In this document: positions 53,304 through 62,007 of the stretch, piece after piece
Position numbering within the stretch: the first letter of the stretch is position 1
Layout: every line of letters begins with the position of its first letter
Assembly (NCBI RefSeq): GCF_006704125.1
Contig: NZ_VIGH01000009.1
Span: forward strand, 1-64,000
Direction: 5' to 3'
Length of the DNA: 64,000 bases
Source: Rhodococcus spelaei
Lineage (GTDB): Bacteria; Actinomycetota; Actinomycetes; Mycobacteriales; Mycobacteriaceae
Made by a program: the position numbers and the translations under genes
The notes under the pieces: model-generated
Seen by the model: only the letters and a program-made list of their open reading frames with translations
Database searches by the model: none
Told to the model about the DNA's origin: nothing

Positions 53304-55484
53304 ATGACCTCCGAGCGAGGAACACGCACCGACCACCTCGACCATCGGCCCCGTGGCGGTGACTCGCAACTCGGGCCGCCGCACGGCGAGCATTCGGACC
53401 ACGGCGAGATGCACCCCGCCGGCCACGAGCATCCCGGTCAGGATCATTCTGAGCATGCCGGCCACGGCGACCACGCCGCCCAGTTCCGGCGACTGTTCTG
53501 GATCATGCTCGCCGTCGCTGTGCCGGTGGTGCTCGCCAACGTGATGTTCGCCGACCTGGTCGGGTACACGCTGCCCCACGACGGTCCCGTCACCTGGATC
53601 TCCCCACTGCTCGGCACGGTGATGTACCTCTGGGGCGGCAGGCCCTTCCTCGCCGGTGCGGTCTCGGAGATCCGGGCCCGTCAGCCCGGCATGATGCTGC
53701 TCATCGCGTTGGCGATCACGGTCGCCTTCGTCTCGTCCTGGGGCGCGAGCCTCGGCATCCTCAGTCACGAACTCGACTTCTGGTGGGAGCTGGCACTTCT
53801 CGTCGTGATCATGCTGCTCGGGCACTGGATCGAGATGCGTTCGCTCGGCCAGGCATCCAGCGCGCTCGAGTCGCTGGCCGCGCTGCTACCGGACGAGGCC
53901 GAGCGGCTCGACGCCAGCGGTGGCACGGAAGATGCAGTGACCGTACCGATTTCGGACCTGGTGGCCGGCGACCTCGTCATCGTCCGGCCCGGTGGCCGCG
54001 TCCCCGCGGACGGCACCATCGTCGAGGGAGTCGCCGACGTCGACGAGTCGATGATCACCGGCGAGTCCCTGGCCGTGCGGCGGGCACCCGGCGACCGGGT
54101 GGTCGCGGGCACCGTCACCACCGACTCGGCGCTGCGGGTGCGGATCACCGCGGTCGGGGAGGACACCGCGCTCGCCGGGATCCGGCGTCTGGTCGCCGAG
54201 GCGCAGAACTCGTCCTCGCGCGCACAGGTTCTCGCCGACCGGGCCGCGGGCTGGCTGTTCTGGTTCGCCCTCGGCGCCGCCGTGCTGACGGCGCTCGCCT
54301 GGCTGCTCCTGGGCACCCCCGAGGACGCGGTCACCCGCACCATCACCGTGCTCGTCATCGCCTGCCCACACGCGCTCGGCCTGGCGATTCCCCTGGTGGT
54401 GTCCATCGCCACCGAACGCGCGGCCCGCGCCGGCGTGCTCGTCACCGACCGTCGTGCGCTCGAGACGATGCGCACCGTCGACGCCGTCCTGTTCGACAAG
54501 ACCGGCACCCTGACCAAGGGTGAGCCGGCCGTCGTCGCGGTCGCGGCGACCACCGGGCACACCGAGGACGAGGTGGTCGCGCTGGCCGCCGCGGTCGAGG
54601 GTGACAGCGAGCATCCGCTCGGCAGGGCCGTCGTCGAGGCCGCCCGACATCGCGGGGCAGCCGTACCCACGGCCTCCGGCTTCCATGCCCTGGGCGGCGT
54701 CGGGGTGACCGCAGAGGTCGACGGGGCGCGGGTCAGTGTCGGCGGCCCGGGCATGCTCGCCGACCACCGGCTGACCGCGCTCGCGCAGACGGAGGACTGG
54801 GCCGGCCGAGGATCGACGGTGCTGCACGTGATCCGCGACGACCGGGTGGTCGGGGCGCTCGCCCTCGCCGACGAGATCCGGCCGGAGTCGAAGCAGGCGA
54901 TCGACGCCCTGCATGCGCGCGGCGTCACCGTCGCGATGATCACCGGCGACGAGGAAGCCGTCGCACAGTCGGTCGCCCGCAGTCTCGGGATCGGGGCGAG
55001 CGGAGAGGTGGGGGAGGTGGCAGACGAGGTCTTCGCCGGAGTGTTGCCGCAGGACAAGGGCGCCAAGGTCAAGGCCCTGCAGTCCGCGGGCGCGGCGGTG
55101 GCCATGGTCGGCGACGGTGTCAACGACGCGCCCGCACTGGCCCAGGCCGACGTCGGCATCGCGATCGGCGCGGGCACCGACGTCGCGATCGCGTCGGCCG
55201 GGGTGGTCCTCGCCAGCGACGACCCCCGCTCGGTGCTGTCGGTGATCGAACTGTCCCGGGCCGCCTACCGGAAGATGGTGCAGAACCTCAGCTGGGCCGC
55301 CGGCTACAACGCCATCGCGGTGCCGCTCGCCGCGGGGGTCCTCGCGCCGTGGGGATTCACCCTCCCGATGGAGGTCGGCGCCCTGCTGATGTCCGCGTCC
55401 ACCGTGGTGGTGGCCGTCAACGCCCAGTTGCTTCGGCGGCTCGACCTGCGGCCCGACGCGATCCTCGGGGGGTCGGGTGGCTAA
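53304..55484 (+). CDS. copB: CopB-type P1B copper-translocating ATPase (CPH motif)
   Basis: A 726-residue P-type ATPase. The N-terminus is His-rich (about 13 His in the first 60 residues, e.g. HGEHSDHGEMH and HEHPGQDHSEHAGHGDH) in place of an HMA domain. The TM motif is Cys354-Pro-His356. The actuator loop has ITGESL, the phosphorylation site is Asp398 in DKTGT, and the hinge is GDGVNDAPAL. His-rich tail plus CPH defines the P1B-3 (CopB) group, which exports Cu(II)/Cu(I). There is no good ribosome site between the operator and ATG, so a leaderless mRNA is possible. Confidence 0.9.
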   Translation: MTSERGTRTDHLDHRPRGGDSQLGPPHGEHSDHGEMHPAGHEHPGQDHSEHAGHGDHAAQFRRLFWIMLAVAVPVVLANVMFADLVGYTLPHDGPVTWISPLLGTVMYLWGGRPFLAGAVSEIRARQPGMMLLIALAITVAFVSSWGASLGILSHELDFWWELALLVVIMLLGHWIEMRSLGQASSALESLAALLPDEAERLDASGGTEDAVTVPISDLVAGDLVIVRPGGRVPADGTIVEGVADVDESMITGESLAVRRAPGDRVVAGTVTTDSALRVRITAVGEDTALAGIRRLVAEAQNSSSRAQVLADRAAGWLFWFALGAAVLTALAWLLLGTPEDAVTRTITVLVIACPHALGLAIPLVVSIATERAARAGVLVTDRRALETMRTVDAVLFDKTGTLTKGEPAVVAVAATTGHTEDEVVALAAAVEGDSEHPLGRAVVEAARHRGAAVPTASGFHALGGVGVTAEVDGARVSVGGPGMLADHRLTALAQTEDWAGRGSTVLHVIRDDRVVGALALADEIRPESKQAIDALHARGVTVAMITGDEEAVAQSVARSLGIGASGEVGEVADEVFAGVLPQDKGAKVKALQSAGAAVAMVGDGVNDAPALAQADVGIAIGAGTDVAIASAGVVLASDDPRSVLSVIELSRAAYRKMVQNLSWAAGYNAIAVPLAAGVLAPWGFTLPMEVGALLMSASTVVVAVNAQLLRRLDLRPDAILGGSGG

Positions 55485-55530
55485 CCTGGCTGGCGGGAAT
55501 GCGTAGGTCCCGAAGGACGGTTCTGGGTTG

Positions 55531-56276
55531 ATGGCGACAACGACGGCCACCCTCGGCGGTATCGAGATCGCCTATCGAGACTCGGGCGGAACCGACCCGG
55601 TGCCGGTCGTGCTCGTACACGGCATGGGCGGTGACAGCCACACCTGGGATCGGTTCGCCCGGACCCTGATTCGTCGCGGACGCCGGGTCGTCTCGGTCGA
55701 CCTGCGTGGTCACGGCCGGAGCGCGCACGCGCAGTCGTACCGGTTCGCCGAGTTCGGCGACGACCTGATCGCACTGTCCGACCACCTCGAGCTCGACCAG
55801 GCCGACCTGGTCGGACACTCGCTCGGCGGGCACGCGGTCTCGCTCGTCGCGCAGACGCGTCCGGACCTGGTCCGCAGGCTCGTACTCGAGGAGGCGCCGC
55901 TGCCGCTGCGGCCCGACGAGACGATGGGGTCGCTGTCGCGTCGGCTGCCGTCGCCGGTGGAGCTGTGGCACGCGGTGACCAGCATGGCCCGCAGTCCGCG
56001 GGCGGTGTTTGCGTTCGACCGGTCGATGACCCGTTCTGCGCTCGAGCAGTTCCACGCTGCGCACCCGGACTGGTGGGCGGGACTGCCGTCGATCAGTGCG
56101 CCGACCCTGGTGATCTCGGGCGGGCCCGCGGCATGGTCGACGCGGACAGGCTCGCCGCGGCGCTCGCCGCCATCCCCGACGTCCGTGCGGTGACCATCGA
56201 GGTCGGGCACAGCGTGCACCGCGACCGCCCGACCGAGTTCGAGGCCGAGGTCACGGCGTTCCTCGCCGGCTCGTAG
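55531..56276 (+). pseudogene. Alpha/beta hydrolase interrupted by a -1 frameshift
   Basis: The first frame (55531-56193) gives a normal hydrolase: VVLVHGMGGDSHTW, VDLRGHGRS, nucleophile VGHSLGGHA and the acidic strand PTLVISGGP. Near 56133, in a C-run, the frame changes. The downstream frame continues with GMVDADRLAAALAAIPDVRA, the catalytic His in EVGHSVHRDRP and a proper end FLAGS at 56276. One missing C (CCC for CCCC) restores a ~248-residue protein. This is either a recent inactivation that loses the catalytic His or a sequencing error. Confidence 0.75.
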
Positions 56277-56288
56277 TTTCGGGTCCCG

Positions 56289-56861
56289 TCACCAGCCGGC
56301 GCTGAAGGAGTACCAGGGTCCGCGCAGGTGCCAGACCTTGACGCCCTCGCCGACGGGGTCCGGCGTCGCCGGTTCGCCGTTCGGCAGGTAGGCGACGCCG
56401 TCGTCGTTCAGGAAACCGCTGTCGCGGACGATGAAGTAGATGTTGTCCTCGTGGGTGCGCGTGCCCCGCACCTCATAGCTGCCGATCCGGCGGTCCTGGG
56501 TGGACCCGTCCGCACCGGAATGGATCGTGTCGACCGCCGCCTCGAACTCCGACTGGGACAACTGCCAGCGCGACTGCCGCGGCGCGTCGAACACGAGCAG
56601 AGCGAGGCCGGTGAGGGCGACGAGCGGCACCGCGGCGATCCAGTTCGACCAGGCACCGTGACGCAGGAAATACGTGCCGGTCTTGAGCGTCCAGCCCACC
56701 GCGACGATCACCGCAGGCCAGAAGCAGCCGAGGATCAGGATCCAGCCGTTCGGCGTCGGATAGCTGTACGCCCACAATGCGGCCAGGCAGACCAGGACCG
56801 CCCAGGTCAGCAGGACCCCACGGGGAGGCTTGTCCCAGAACGCATTCCACCACCGCCGCAC
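56289..56861 (-). CDS. Membrane protein of unknown function
   Basis: A 190-residue protein with three hydrophobic helices (about 14-31, 38-56 and 70-91) and a soluble C-terminal domain of ~95 residues rich in aromatic residues (IYFIVRDSGFLNDDGVAYLP, ending GPWYSFSAGW). I recognise no family. It ends 12 bp from the frameshifted hydrolase (convergent) and starts 39 bp from the stop of the AraC-type gene, on the same strand. Confidence 0.65.
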   Translation of the reverse strand: MRRWWNAFWDKPPRGVLLTWAVLVCLAALWAYSYPTPNGWILILGCFWPAVIVAVGWTLKTGTYFLRHGAWSNWIAAVPLVALTGLALLVFDAPRQSRWQLSQSEFEAAVDTIHSGADGSTQDRRIGSYEVRGTRTHEDNIYFIVRDSGFLNDDGVAYLPNGEPATPDPVGEGVKVWHLRGPWYSFSAGW

Positions 56862-56900
56862 GGCAGCCCCCTCGCCCGTCAGCCCGACCCGCTCCGGAGC

Positions 56901-57716
56901 CTACCCGCCGAGCGGCTGCCCGCCGCCGAGCTGCCGGACGTAGGTCGCCGGTGGGGTCCCGACTGCCGCGGTGAAATCGCGGATCAGGTGGGCCTGGTCG
57001 CTGAACCCCAACTCGTCGGCCAGTTCCGCCCACGCGATCGGGGTCCCGCTGTGCGCCCGCTCGGCGGCGTCGAGCAGCCGGTGTCGCCGGATCACCCACT
57101 TCGGACCGATTCCGACGTACTCGGTGAACAGGCGTTGCAGGGTGCGGACGCTCAGTCCGGCGAGGGCGGCGACTTCGTCGACCCGGTGGATCGACGTGTC
57201 CTGCTCGATCCGGGTGACCAGTTCGGATACCCGGTCGACCGCCGGGTCCAGTTGGGGCGACAGCGATTCCAGGTAGTCCTCGACGGCGTCGGCCATCGCG
57301 TCGTTGTCGGTGGTGGCCAGGGCTGCCGCGGCCACCGGCCCGTCGTCCACGCCGACCAGGGGGCCGACCGGGAGCACGGCGCCGGCGAGATCGCCGACGC
57401 TCGACCGCAGGAACGGCCGGAATCCACCGGCCCGGAACGCAACCCCGATCACGTGCCCGGTGCCGGCGAGTCGACGGTGGAACGGATCGCGGTTGACCCC
57501 GTGGACGAGCAGTCGGCCGTCCTCGGTGGCGAGGTGAATCTTGGGCTGCGGCAACACCTGCTGGTCGCGAACGCCGTCCACCCGCCAGTGCACGATCCAG
57601 AGGTACTCGACGAACGCCCGCAACGAATCCCGCGGCAGCCGGCGCGACACCTCGATCGACTGCGCCGCCTCGTCGGGTCGCACGATCGCCTCGGGCACGC
57701 CGCGGGGTTCGGTCAT
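56901..57716 (-). CDS. AraC-family transcriptional regulator
   Basis: A 271-residue regulator. The N-terminal ~150 residues form a DUF6597-type sensor domain (FVEYLWIVHWRV, GVAFRAGGFRPFL). The C-terminal double helix-turn-helix reads VDEVAALAGLSVRTLQRLF and IAWAELADELGFSDQAHLIR, ending TPPATYVRQ. The ligand is unknown. It diverges from the gene at 57756 by 39 bp and may control it. Confidence 0.87.
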   Translation of the reverse strand: MTEPRGVPEAIVRPDEAAQSIEVSRRLPRDSLRAFVEYLWIVHWRVDGVRDQQVLPQPKIHLATEDGRLLVHGVNRDPFHRRLAGTGHVIGVAFRAGGFRPFLRSSVGDLAGAVLPVGPLVGVDDGPVAAAALATTDNDAMADAVEDYLESLSPQLDPAVDRVSELVTRIEQDTSIHRVDEVAALAGLSVRTLQRLFTEYVGIGPKWVIRRHRLLDAAERAHSGTPIAWAELADELGFSDQAHLIRDFTAAVGTPPATYVRQLGGGQPLGG

Positions 57717-57755
57717 GCCCCGATATTAGTGGCGCCGGCTTCTAGGATCGTCGTC

Positions 57756-58301
57756 ATGGCACTGACAGCGCTCGACGTCAAACTCCTCGGCTGGTCCGCC
57801 GCCTACGTGGCGTCGCAGGCGAACATCGCTCGACTGCTGGGCCCGGCCGCACCGAAGCTCCTCGCGACCCAGACCGCGATGTCGGCGCGCTCCTACCGCG
57901 CCGTCCTCGACAGCATGGACGACGCGGAAACCGCGCGGTTCCGTAGCCATTTCGCGCCGGACATGGTGCATCCGGTGATTTACGCGGCCGCGCTGTGCAC
58001 CGGTGCCAAGCGGCTCGGGCAACTCTCCGAACTGTCCCCGGCGACGCGGCGCGCGCTGTACGCGGCACCGGTCGTCGCGGCGGCCGCCGACTACGTGGAG
58101 AACGTGGTGGACCTGCATCTGCTCGACCACCGCGAGGCGATCACCGACACCCGGGTGCGAGCGATCTCGACCGTGAGCATCACCAAGTGGGTGCTGAGCA
58201 TCGGCGCGCTCGCCTACCTGTCGCAGGGATTCGTGCGCGTGTGGGTGGGGATGGCGACCGGTCGCCGCCGCGGCTCGGGCGAAGCTTCGGGCAGAGTTTG
58301 A
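57756..58301 (+). CDS. Conserved hypothetical helical protein
   Basis: A 181-residue Ala-rich helical protein with two moderately hydrophobic segments (about 60-85 and 142-165), possibly membrane-associated. Motifs such as FAPDMVHPVIYAAALCTGAK and YVENVVDLHLL recall uncharacterised DUF proteins of actinobacteria, but I cannot name the family. The ATG at 57756 is 39 bp from the divergent AraC-type regulator. Confidence 0.65.
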   Translation: MALTALDVKLLGWSAAYVASQANIARLLGPAAPKLLATQTAMSARSYRAVLDSMDDAETARFRSHFAPDMVHPVIYAAALCTGAKRLGQLSELSPATRRALYAAPVVAAAADYVENVVDLHLLDHREAITDTRVRAISTVSITKWVLSIGALAYLSQGFVRVWVGMATGRRRGSGEASGRV

Positions 58302-58352
58302 GTCGTCGCGTTTGTTCAAGCCCCGGCTGATCCCGGGCCATAGCGTGGGGGC

Positions 58353-58928
58353 ATGGCAGTGGAACGGACCACGGAGTACTTCACCGACGCGTCGGCCTTC
58401 CGGGACTGGCTGGCCGGTCACCACGACAGTTCGCCCGGGATCTGGCTGAAGATCGCCAAGAAGGACCGGGGGAAGTCGAGCGTCAGCTACGACGAGGCGC
58501 TGGACGCCGCGCTCTGCTTCGGGTGGATCGACGGGCAGAAGCGCGCCCTCGACGACGACTTCTGGTTGCAGGGCTTCAGCGCGCGCAGGGCCCGCAGTCC
58601 GTGGTCCAAACGCAATCGGGACAAGGCGGAGCGGCTGCTCGCGGACGGCGTGATGCTCGAGCCGGGACTGGCCGAGGTCGAGGTAGCCAAGGCCGACGGT
58701 CGCTGGGACCGCGCCTACGAGGGGCAGTCGACGGCGACCGTGCCCCAGGACTTCCTCGACGCGTTGGCACAGGTCCCGGCCGCGGAGCAGTTCTTCGCGA
58801 CGCTGAACAAGGTCAACCGGTATGCGGTGGCCTACCGGCTGCAGGACGCCAAGAAGCCCGAGACCCGGGCCCGCCGCATCGACAAGTTCGTGCAGATGTT
58901 CGCGGAGGGCAAGGCGATCCACGGGTGA
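58353..58928 (+). CDS. YdeI/OmpD-associated family protein
   Basis: A 191-residue protein of the bacteriocin-protection/YdeI family. Visible are EYFTDASAFRDWLAGHH, WLKIAKKDRGKSSVSYDEAL, ALCFGWIDGQKRALDDDF and FSARRARSPWSKRN, with a helical C-terminal half. The molecular role is not known; relatives affect resistance to antimicrobial peptides and polymyxin. It is preceded by a short gap and is probably monocistronic or co-transcribed with the next gene 22 bp on. Confidence 0.85.
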   Translation: MAVERTTEYFTDASAFRDWLAGHHDSSPGIWLKIAKKDRGKSSVSYDEALDAALCFGWIDGQKRALDDDFWLQGFSARRARSPWSKRNRDKAERLLADGVMLEPGLAEVEVAKADGRWDRAYEGQSTATVPQDFLDALAQVPAAEQFFATLNKVNRYAVAYRLQDAKKPETRARRIDKFVQMFAEGKAIHG

Positions 58929-58950
58929 GCTCACGGGGCAGAATGGGCCG

Positions 58951-59868
58951 GTGACCGACCCGACCCGCACCGACGTACGCGACCAGCCCGAGGCGGCGCT
59001 CGTCCCGTGGACGTGTTCCGCCCGCTCGGCCGTCGACGAGCCGCTGCCCGGCACCGCCGCCCAGGTCACCGGCTGGCTGTGCCTCGAACACCCGGGCGCC
59101 TGGGGGCGTGACGTGTTCTCCGGGGAGGCGTTCGGGCCGGAAGTCTCGACCGCCCTCGAACGGCGAATGGACGAGGCCGGACTTCGGTTGCTGCTGATCC
59201 GCCGCCCAGGCCGGGCGGTCGAGGCTCCGCGCCGCCGGACCGTGCTGCTGGCCCGATCCGATCCGTCCGGCACCTGGTGCGAGCAGCTGGAGGTGTCGGA
59301 GCCGGGCGACCTGCTCGATCTCGACCTGGCGCTGCCCGCGGCGCCGTCGGGCATCGGGCGGCGGGTCACCGATCCCGTGGTGCTGGTCTGCGCGCACGGC
59401 AAACGTGACCAGTGCTGCGCGGTGCTGGGCCGCCCCGTCGCCGCCGACCTGTCCGCCCGGTTCGGCGACGCGGTGTGGGAGTGCTCGCACACCGGTGGGC
59501 ACCGTTTCGCACCGTCGATGATCGTGCTGCCCACCGGCTACACCTACGGCCGGTTGACCGCCGGACAGAGCGTCGAGGCGGTGCTGGCCGCCGGACGAGG
59601 CGAGGTGTACCCGCAGGGCCTGCGGGGGCGCAGCTGCTGGACGCCCGCCGGTCAGGTAGCAGAAGTTGCGGTGCGCCAACGAGTTCCGGCCGGTGCTGAC
59701 GACCTCACTGTGGACGAATCCGGTGCGGTGCCGGTGGTCCGGCACCGGGACGGCCGGTCCTGGACGGTCGACGTGTCGAGCATCGGGCTCGAACCTCGGC
59801 CCGCGAGCTGCGGCGCGGTCTCCAAGCCGGTCGCGGCACTGGTCGCCGGGGCGGTCACCGCGCTGTAA
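58951..59868 (+). CDS. Sucrase/ferredoxin-like protein
   Basis: A 305-residue protein of the Suc_Fer-like family. It contains the thioredoxin-like ferredoxin signature: Cys in VLVCAHGKRDQCCAVLG, then Cys in VWECSHTGGHRFAP. These can ligate a [2Fe-2S] cluster. A further conserved Cys pair lies near the start (WTCSARSAVDE and WLCLEHPG). It is probably an electron carrier or redox sensor. The GTG at 58951 gives a complete domain. It converges directly on the acyl-CoA-reductase gene with no gap. Confidence 0.83.
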   Translation: MTDPTRTDVRDQPEAALVPWTCSARSAVDEPLPGTAAQVTGWLCLEHPGAWGRDVFSGEAFGPEVSTALERRMDEAGLRLLLIRRPGRAVEAPRRRTVLLARSDPSGTWCEQLEVSEPGDLLDLDLALPAAPSGIGRRVTDPVVLVCAHGKRDQCCAVLGRPVAADLSARFGDAVWECSHTGGHRFAPSMIVLPTGYTYGRLTAGQSVEAVLAAGRGEVYPQGLRGRSCWTPAGQVAEVAVRQRVPAGADDLTVDESGAVPVVRHRDGRSWTVDVSSIGLEPRPASCGAVSKPVAALVAGAVTAL

Positions 59869-61869
59869 CTACCAGTGCGTGCCGGGCACCAGCCGGGCCA
59901 GTCGACGAACCACCCGACCGGTGACGGACCGTCGGTGCTGACCGACCGCGACCGCTCGGTCGGGGACAGCCGAATCGTCCTGCGGCGCAGGGGAGTGCCC
60001 CTTGGCGGCGGGTGAGTCGGGGAACGCCAGGTACATCTGGTGCAGGATGCGGTCGGTGGTACCCGGCGCGAACATGTGCCCGTACTCGCCGAGCGTGCCG
60101 AGTGGGACGTCGATCCGCTTGGGCCGCTCGATCAGGGCCCGTACCACCATGGCGGCGGCATGCTCGGGGCTGATCGCCCTGCCGACGTTCGCTCCTCCCG
60201 ACGGCGTGATCATCGGGGTCTGTACGAGCGGCATGTGGATGGTGGTGAAGGTGATTGCGTCCGAGAGGGTTTCGGAGGCGACGGTGTCGGTGAACCCGTC
60301 CAGCGCGGACTTGCTCGCGATGTAGGCCGAGAACCGCGGCGAGCGGCCCTGCACTCCCGCGGTGCTGATGTTCACCACGTGCCCGAACCGCCGCTCGCGC
60401 ATCTGGGGCAGCAGCGCGAGGATCAGTCGCACCGCACCGAAGTAGTTGACCGCCATGGTGCGCTCGTAGTCGTGGAAGCGGTCGGTCGAGGCGTACACGC
60501 CGCGGCGGATGGACCGGCCTGCGTTGTTCACCAGCATGTCGACATGGCCGTGCGCATCGAGAACGGTCTTGATCGTCTGGTCGACGGATTCACCGTCGGT
60601 GATGTCGCACGGGTAGCCGAACGCGGACCCGCCGGCTTCCCGGACCTGGGCGACCGTCGCCTCGAGTGCCTCGGCGCCGCGGGCGATCAGCAGCACCGTC
60701 GCGCCCTTCTCCGCGACCGCCAGTGCCGCGGCCCGGCCGATGCCCGACGATCCGCCCGTGATGAGTACCGTCCGCCCGACCAGCGGTCCGGCCGGGTCGG
60801 CGCGCCGGTACCGGTTCGGGTCGAGGTTCGCCTGCCAGTATCGCCACAGGACGTCGGCGTAGGAACCGAAGCGGGGCACCGTGATTCCGGTCCCGGCCAG
60901 TGCCCGCTCGGTCCGCGTCGAGTCGAAGGTGGTCGGCATGGTGAGGTGTTCGAGGATGATCGGCGGGATGCCCAGACGGCGCAGGGCGACGTCGCGGGCG
61001 GTCCTCGCGGCGCGGAGCGGCGGTCGCAGCACCGGCGCCGCGACGACGGCGGGCAGGTCGGCGACCGGACGCGGGGCGCCGGCGGCCGCCGCCAGCGCGG
61101 CGTAGATCTCGCGCATCGGCTGCGGCCGTGGATTGACCAGGTGGAACACCTCGCCGTCGCGACCGGGCGCCAGCATCAGTTCCACGATCGCCCGCGCCAC
61201 GTAGTCGACGGGAACGATGTTGGTGGCGCCGAGATTCGGCACCGCGACCGGCAGGAGCGCGGGCAGTTTCGCCAGTCCCGCGATCGCCGGGAACAGGTAG
61301 TACGGGCCGTCGATCTTGTCCATCTCGCCGGTCGCCGAATCGCCGACCACCGCGGCGGGCCGGTAGATCCGCCAGGCAGGTCCGCCGCTCTCGCGGACCA
61401 GTCGCTCGGCCTCGAACTTGGTGCGGTGGTACGGCGTGGGGAAGGACTGTCCGAGGTCGAAGTCGGTCTCGGTGAAGGTGCCACGGTAGTCGCCCCCGAC
61501 GGCAACCGAGGAGACGTGATGCAGTGTGGCGCCGAGCTTCTCGGTCAGAGCGATCACCGCGCGGGTGCCGTCGACATTGGTGGCGGCCTGCTCGTCGCCC
61601 GCCGTCATGTCGTAGATCGCGCCCAGGTGCAGGACGTGGTCGGCCGGGGGCGGCGTCGTGTCGAGCCCGAGTCCGGGCGCGGTGAGGTCGCCGATCAGCG
61701 GATGTATCCGCTCGCCGCCGTCCCAGCCCGCAGCGAGCCGCTCGAGTCGGGTCGCCGAACCCGGTCGGACCAGCACGTGGACCTGCGCGCCGGGCAGTCG
61801 CGCGAGCAGCAGTGGCAGTACGTTGCGGCCGAGGAATCCGGTCCCGCCGGTCACGATGAAGGTCGACAT
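59869..61869 (-). CDS. acrA1: Two-domain fatty acyl-CoA reductase (AcrA1/FcrA-like)
   Basis: A 666-residue fusion. Residues 1-350 form an extended SDR / thioester-reductase-like domain (FIVTGGTGFLGRNVLP for NAD(P), then the YHRTKFEAE active-site Tyr-x3-Lys). Residues 370-640 are a second SDR (VLITGGSSGIGRAAA and YIASKSALDGF). This arrangement is that of mycobacterial Rv3391 and rhodococcal FcrA, which reduce acyl-CoA to fatty alcohol for wax esters. The ATG at 61869 has GGAGGAG. A palindrome about 80 bp upstream suggests TetR control. Confidence 0.88.
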   Translation of the reverse strand: MSTFIVTGGTGFLGRNVLPLLLARLPGAQVHVLVRPGSATRLERLAAGWDGGERIHPLIGDLTAPGLGLDTTPPPADHVLHLGAIYDMTAGDEQAATNVDGTRAVIALTEKLGATLHHVSSVAVGGDYRGTFTETDFDLGQSFPTPYHRTKFEAERLVRESGGPAWRIYRPAAVVGDSATGEMDKIDGPYYLFPAIAGLAKLPALLPVAVPNLGATNIVPVDYVARAIVELMLAPGRDGEVFHLVNPRPQPMREIYAALAAAAGAPRPVADLPAVVAAPVLRPPLRAARTARDVALRRLGIPPIILEHLTMPTTFDSTRTERALAGTGITVPRFGSYADVLWRYWQANLDPNRYRRADPAGPLVGRTVLITGGSSGIGRAAALAVAEKGATVLLIARGAEALEATVAQVREAGGSAFGYPCDITDGESVDQTIKTVLDAHGHVDMLVNNAGRSIRRGVYASTDRFHDYERTMAVNYFGAVRLILALLPQMRERRFGHVVNISTAGVQGRSPRFSAYIASKSALDGFTDTVASETLSDAITFTTIHMPLVQTPMITPSGGANVGRAISPEHAAAMVVRALIERPKRIDVPLGTLGEYGHMFAPGTTDRILHQMYLAFPDSPAAKGHSPAPQDDSAVPDRAVAVGQHRRSVTGRVVRRLARLVPGTHW

Positions 61870-61947
61870 CCGTTCTCCTCCCACAGGGGCTACGGCTTCA
61901 TCACCCGAGGCTTCGCCCGAGACCAGGTCATCCGAGAATGTCTGTAA

Positions 61948-61963
61948 CTTACTCCAAAGTAAG
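61948..61963. promoter_or_regulatory. Operator-like palindrome CTTACT-N4-AGTAAG
   Basis: A perfect 6-bp inverted repeat, 79-94 bp upstream of the acyl-CoA-reductase start in an AT-rich gap. TTACT/AGTAA half-sites with short spacers are typical of TetR-family repressors. No tetR gene adjoins it in the window. Confidence 0.55.
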
Positions 61964-62007
61964 AAGTCTGTGAACCCATTGCCCCGGCGCCTCGCGGCCG
62001 CTGTCGG

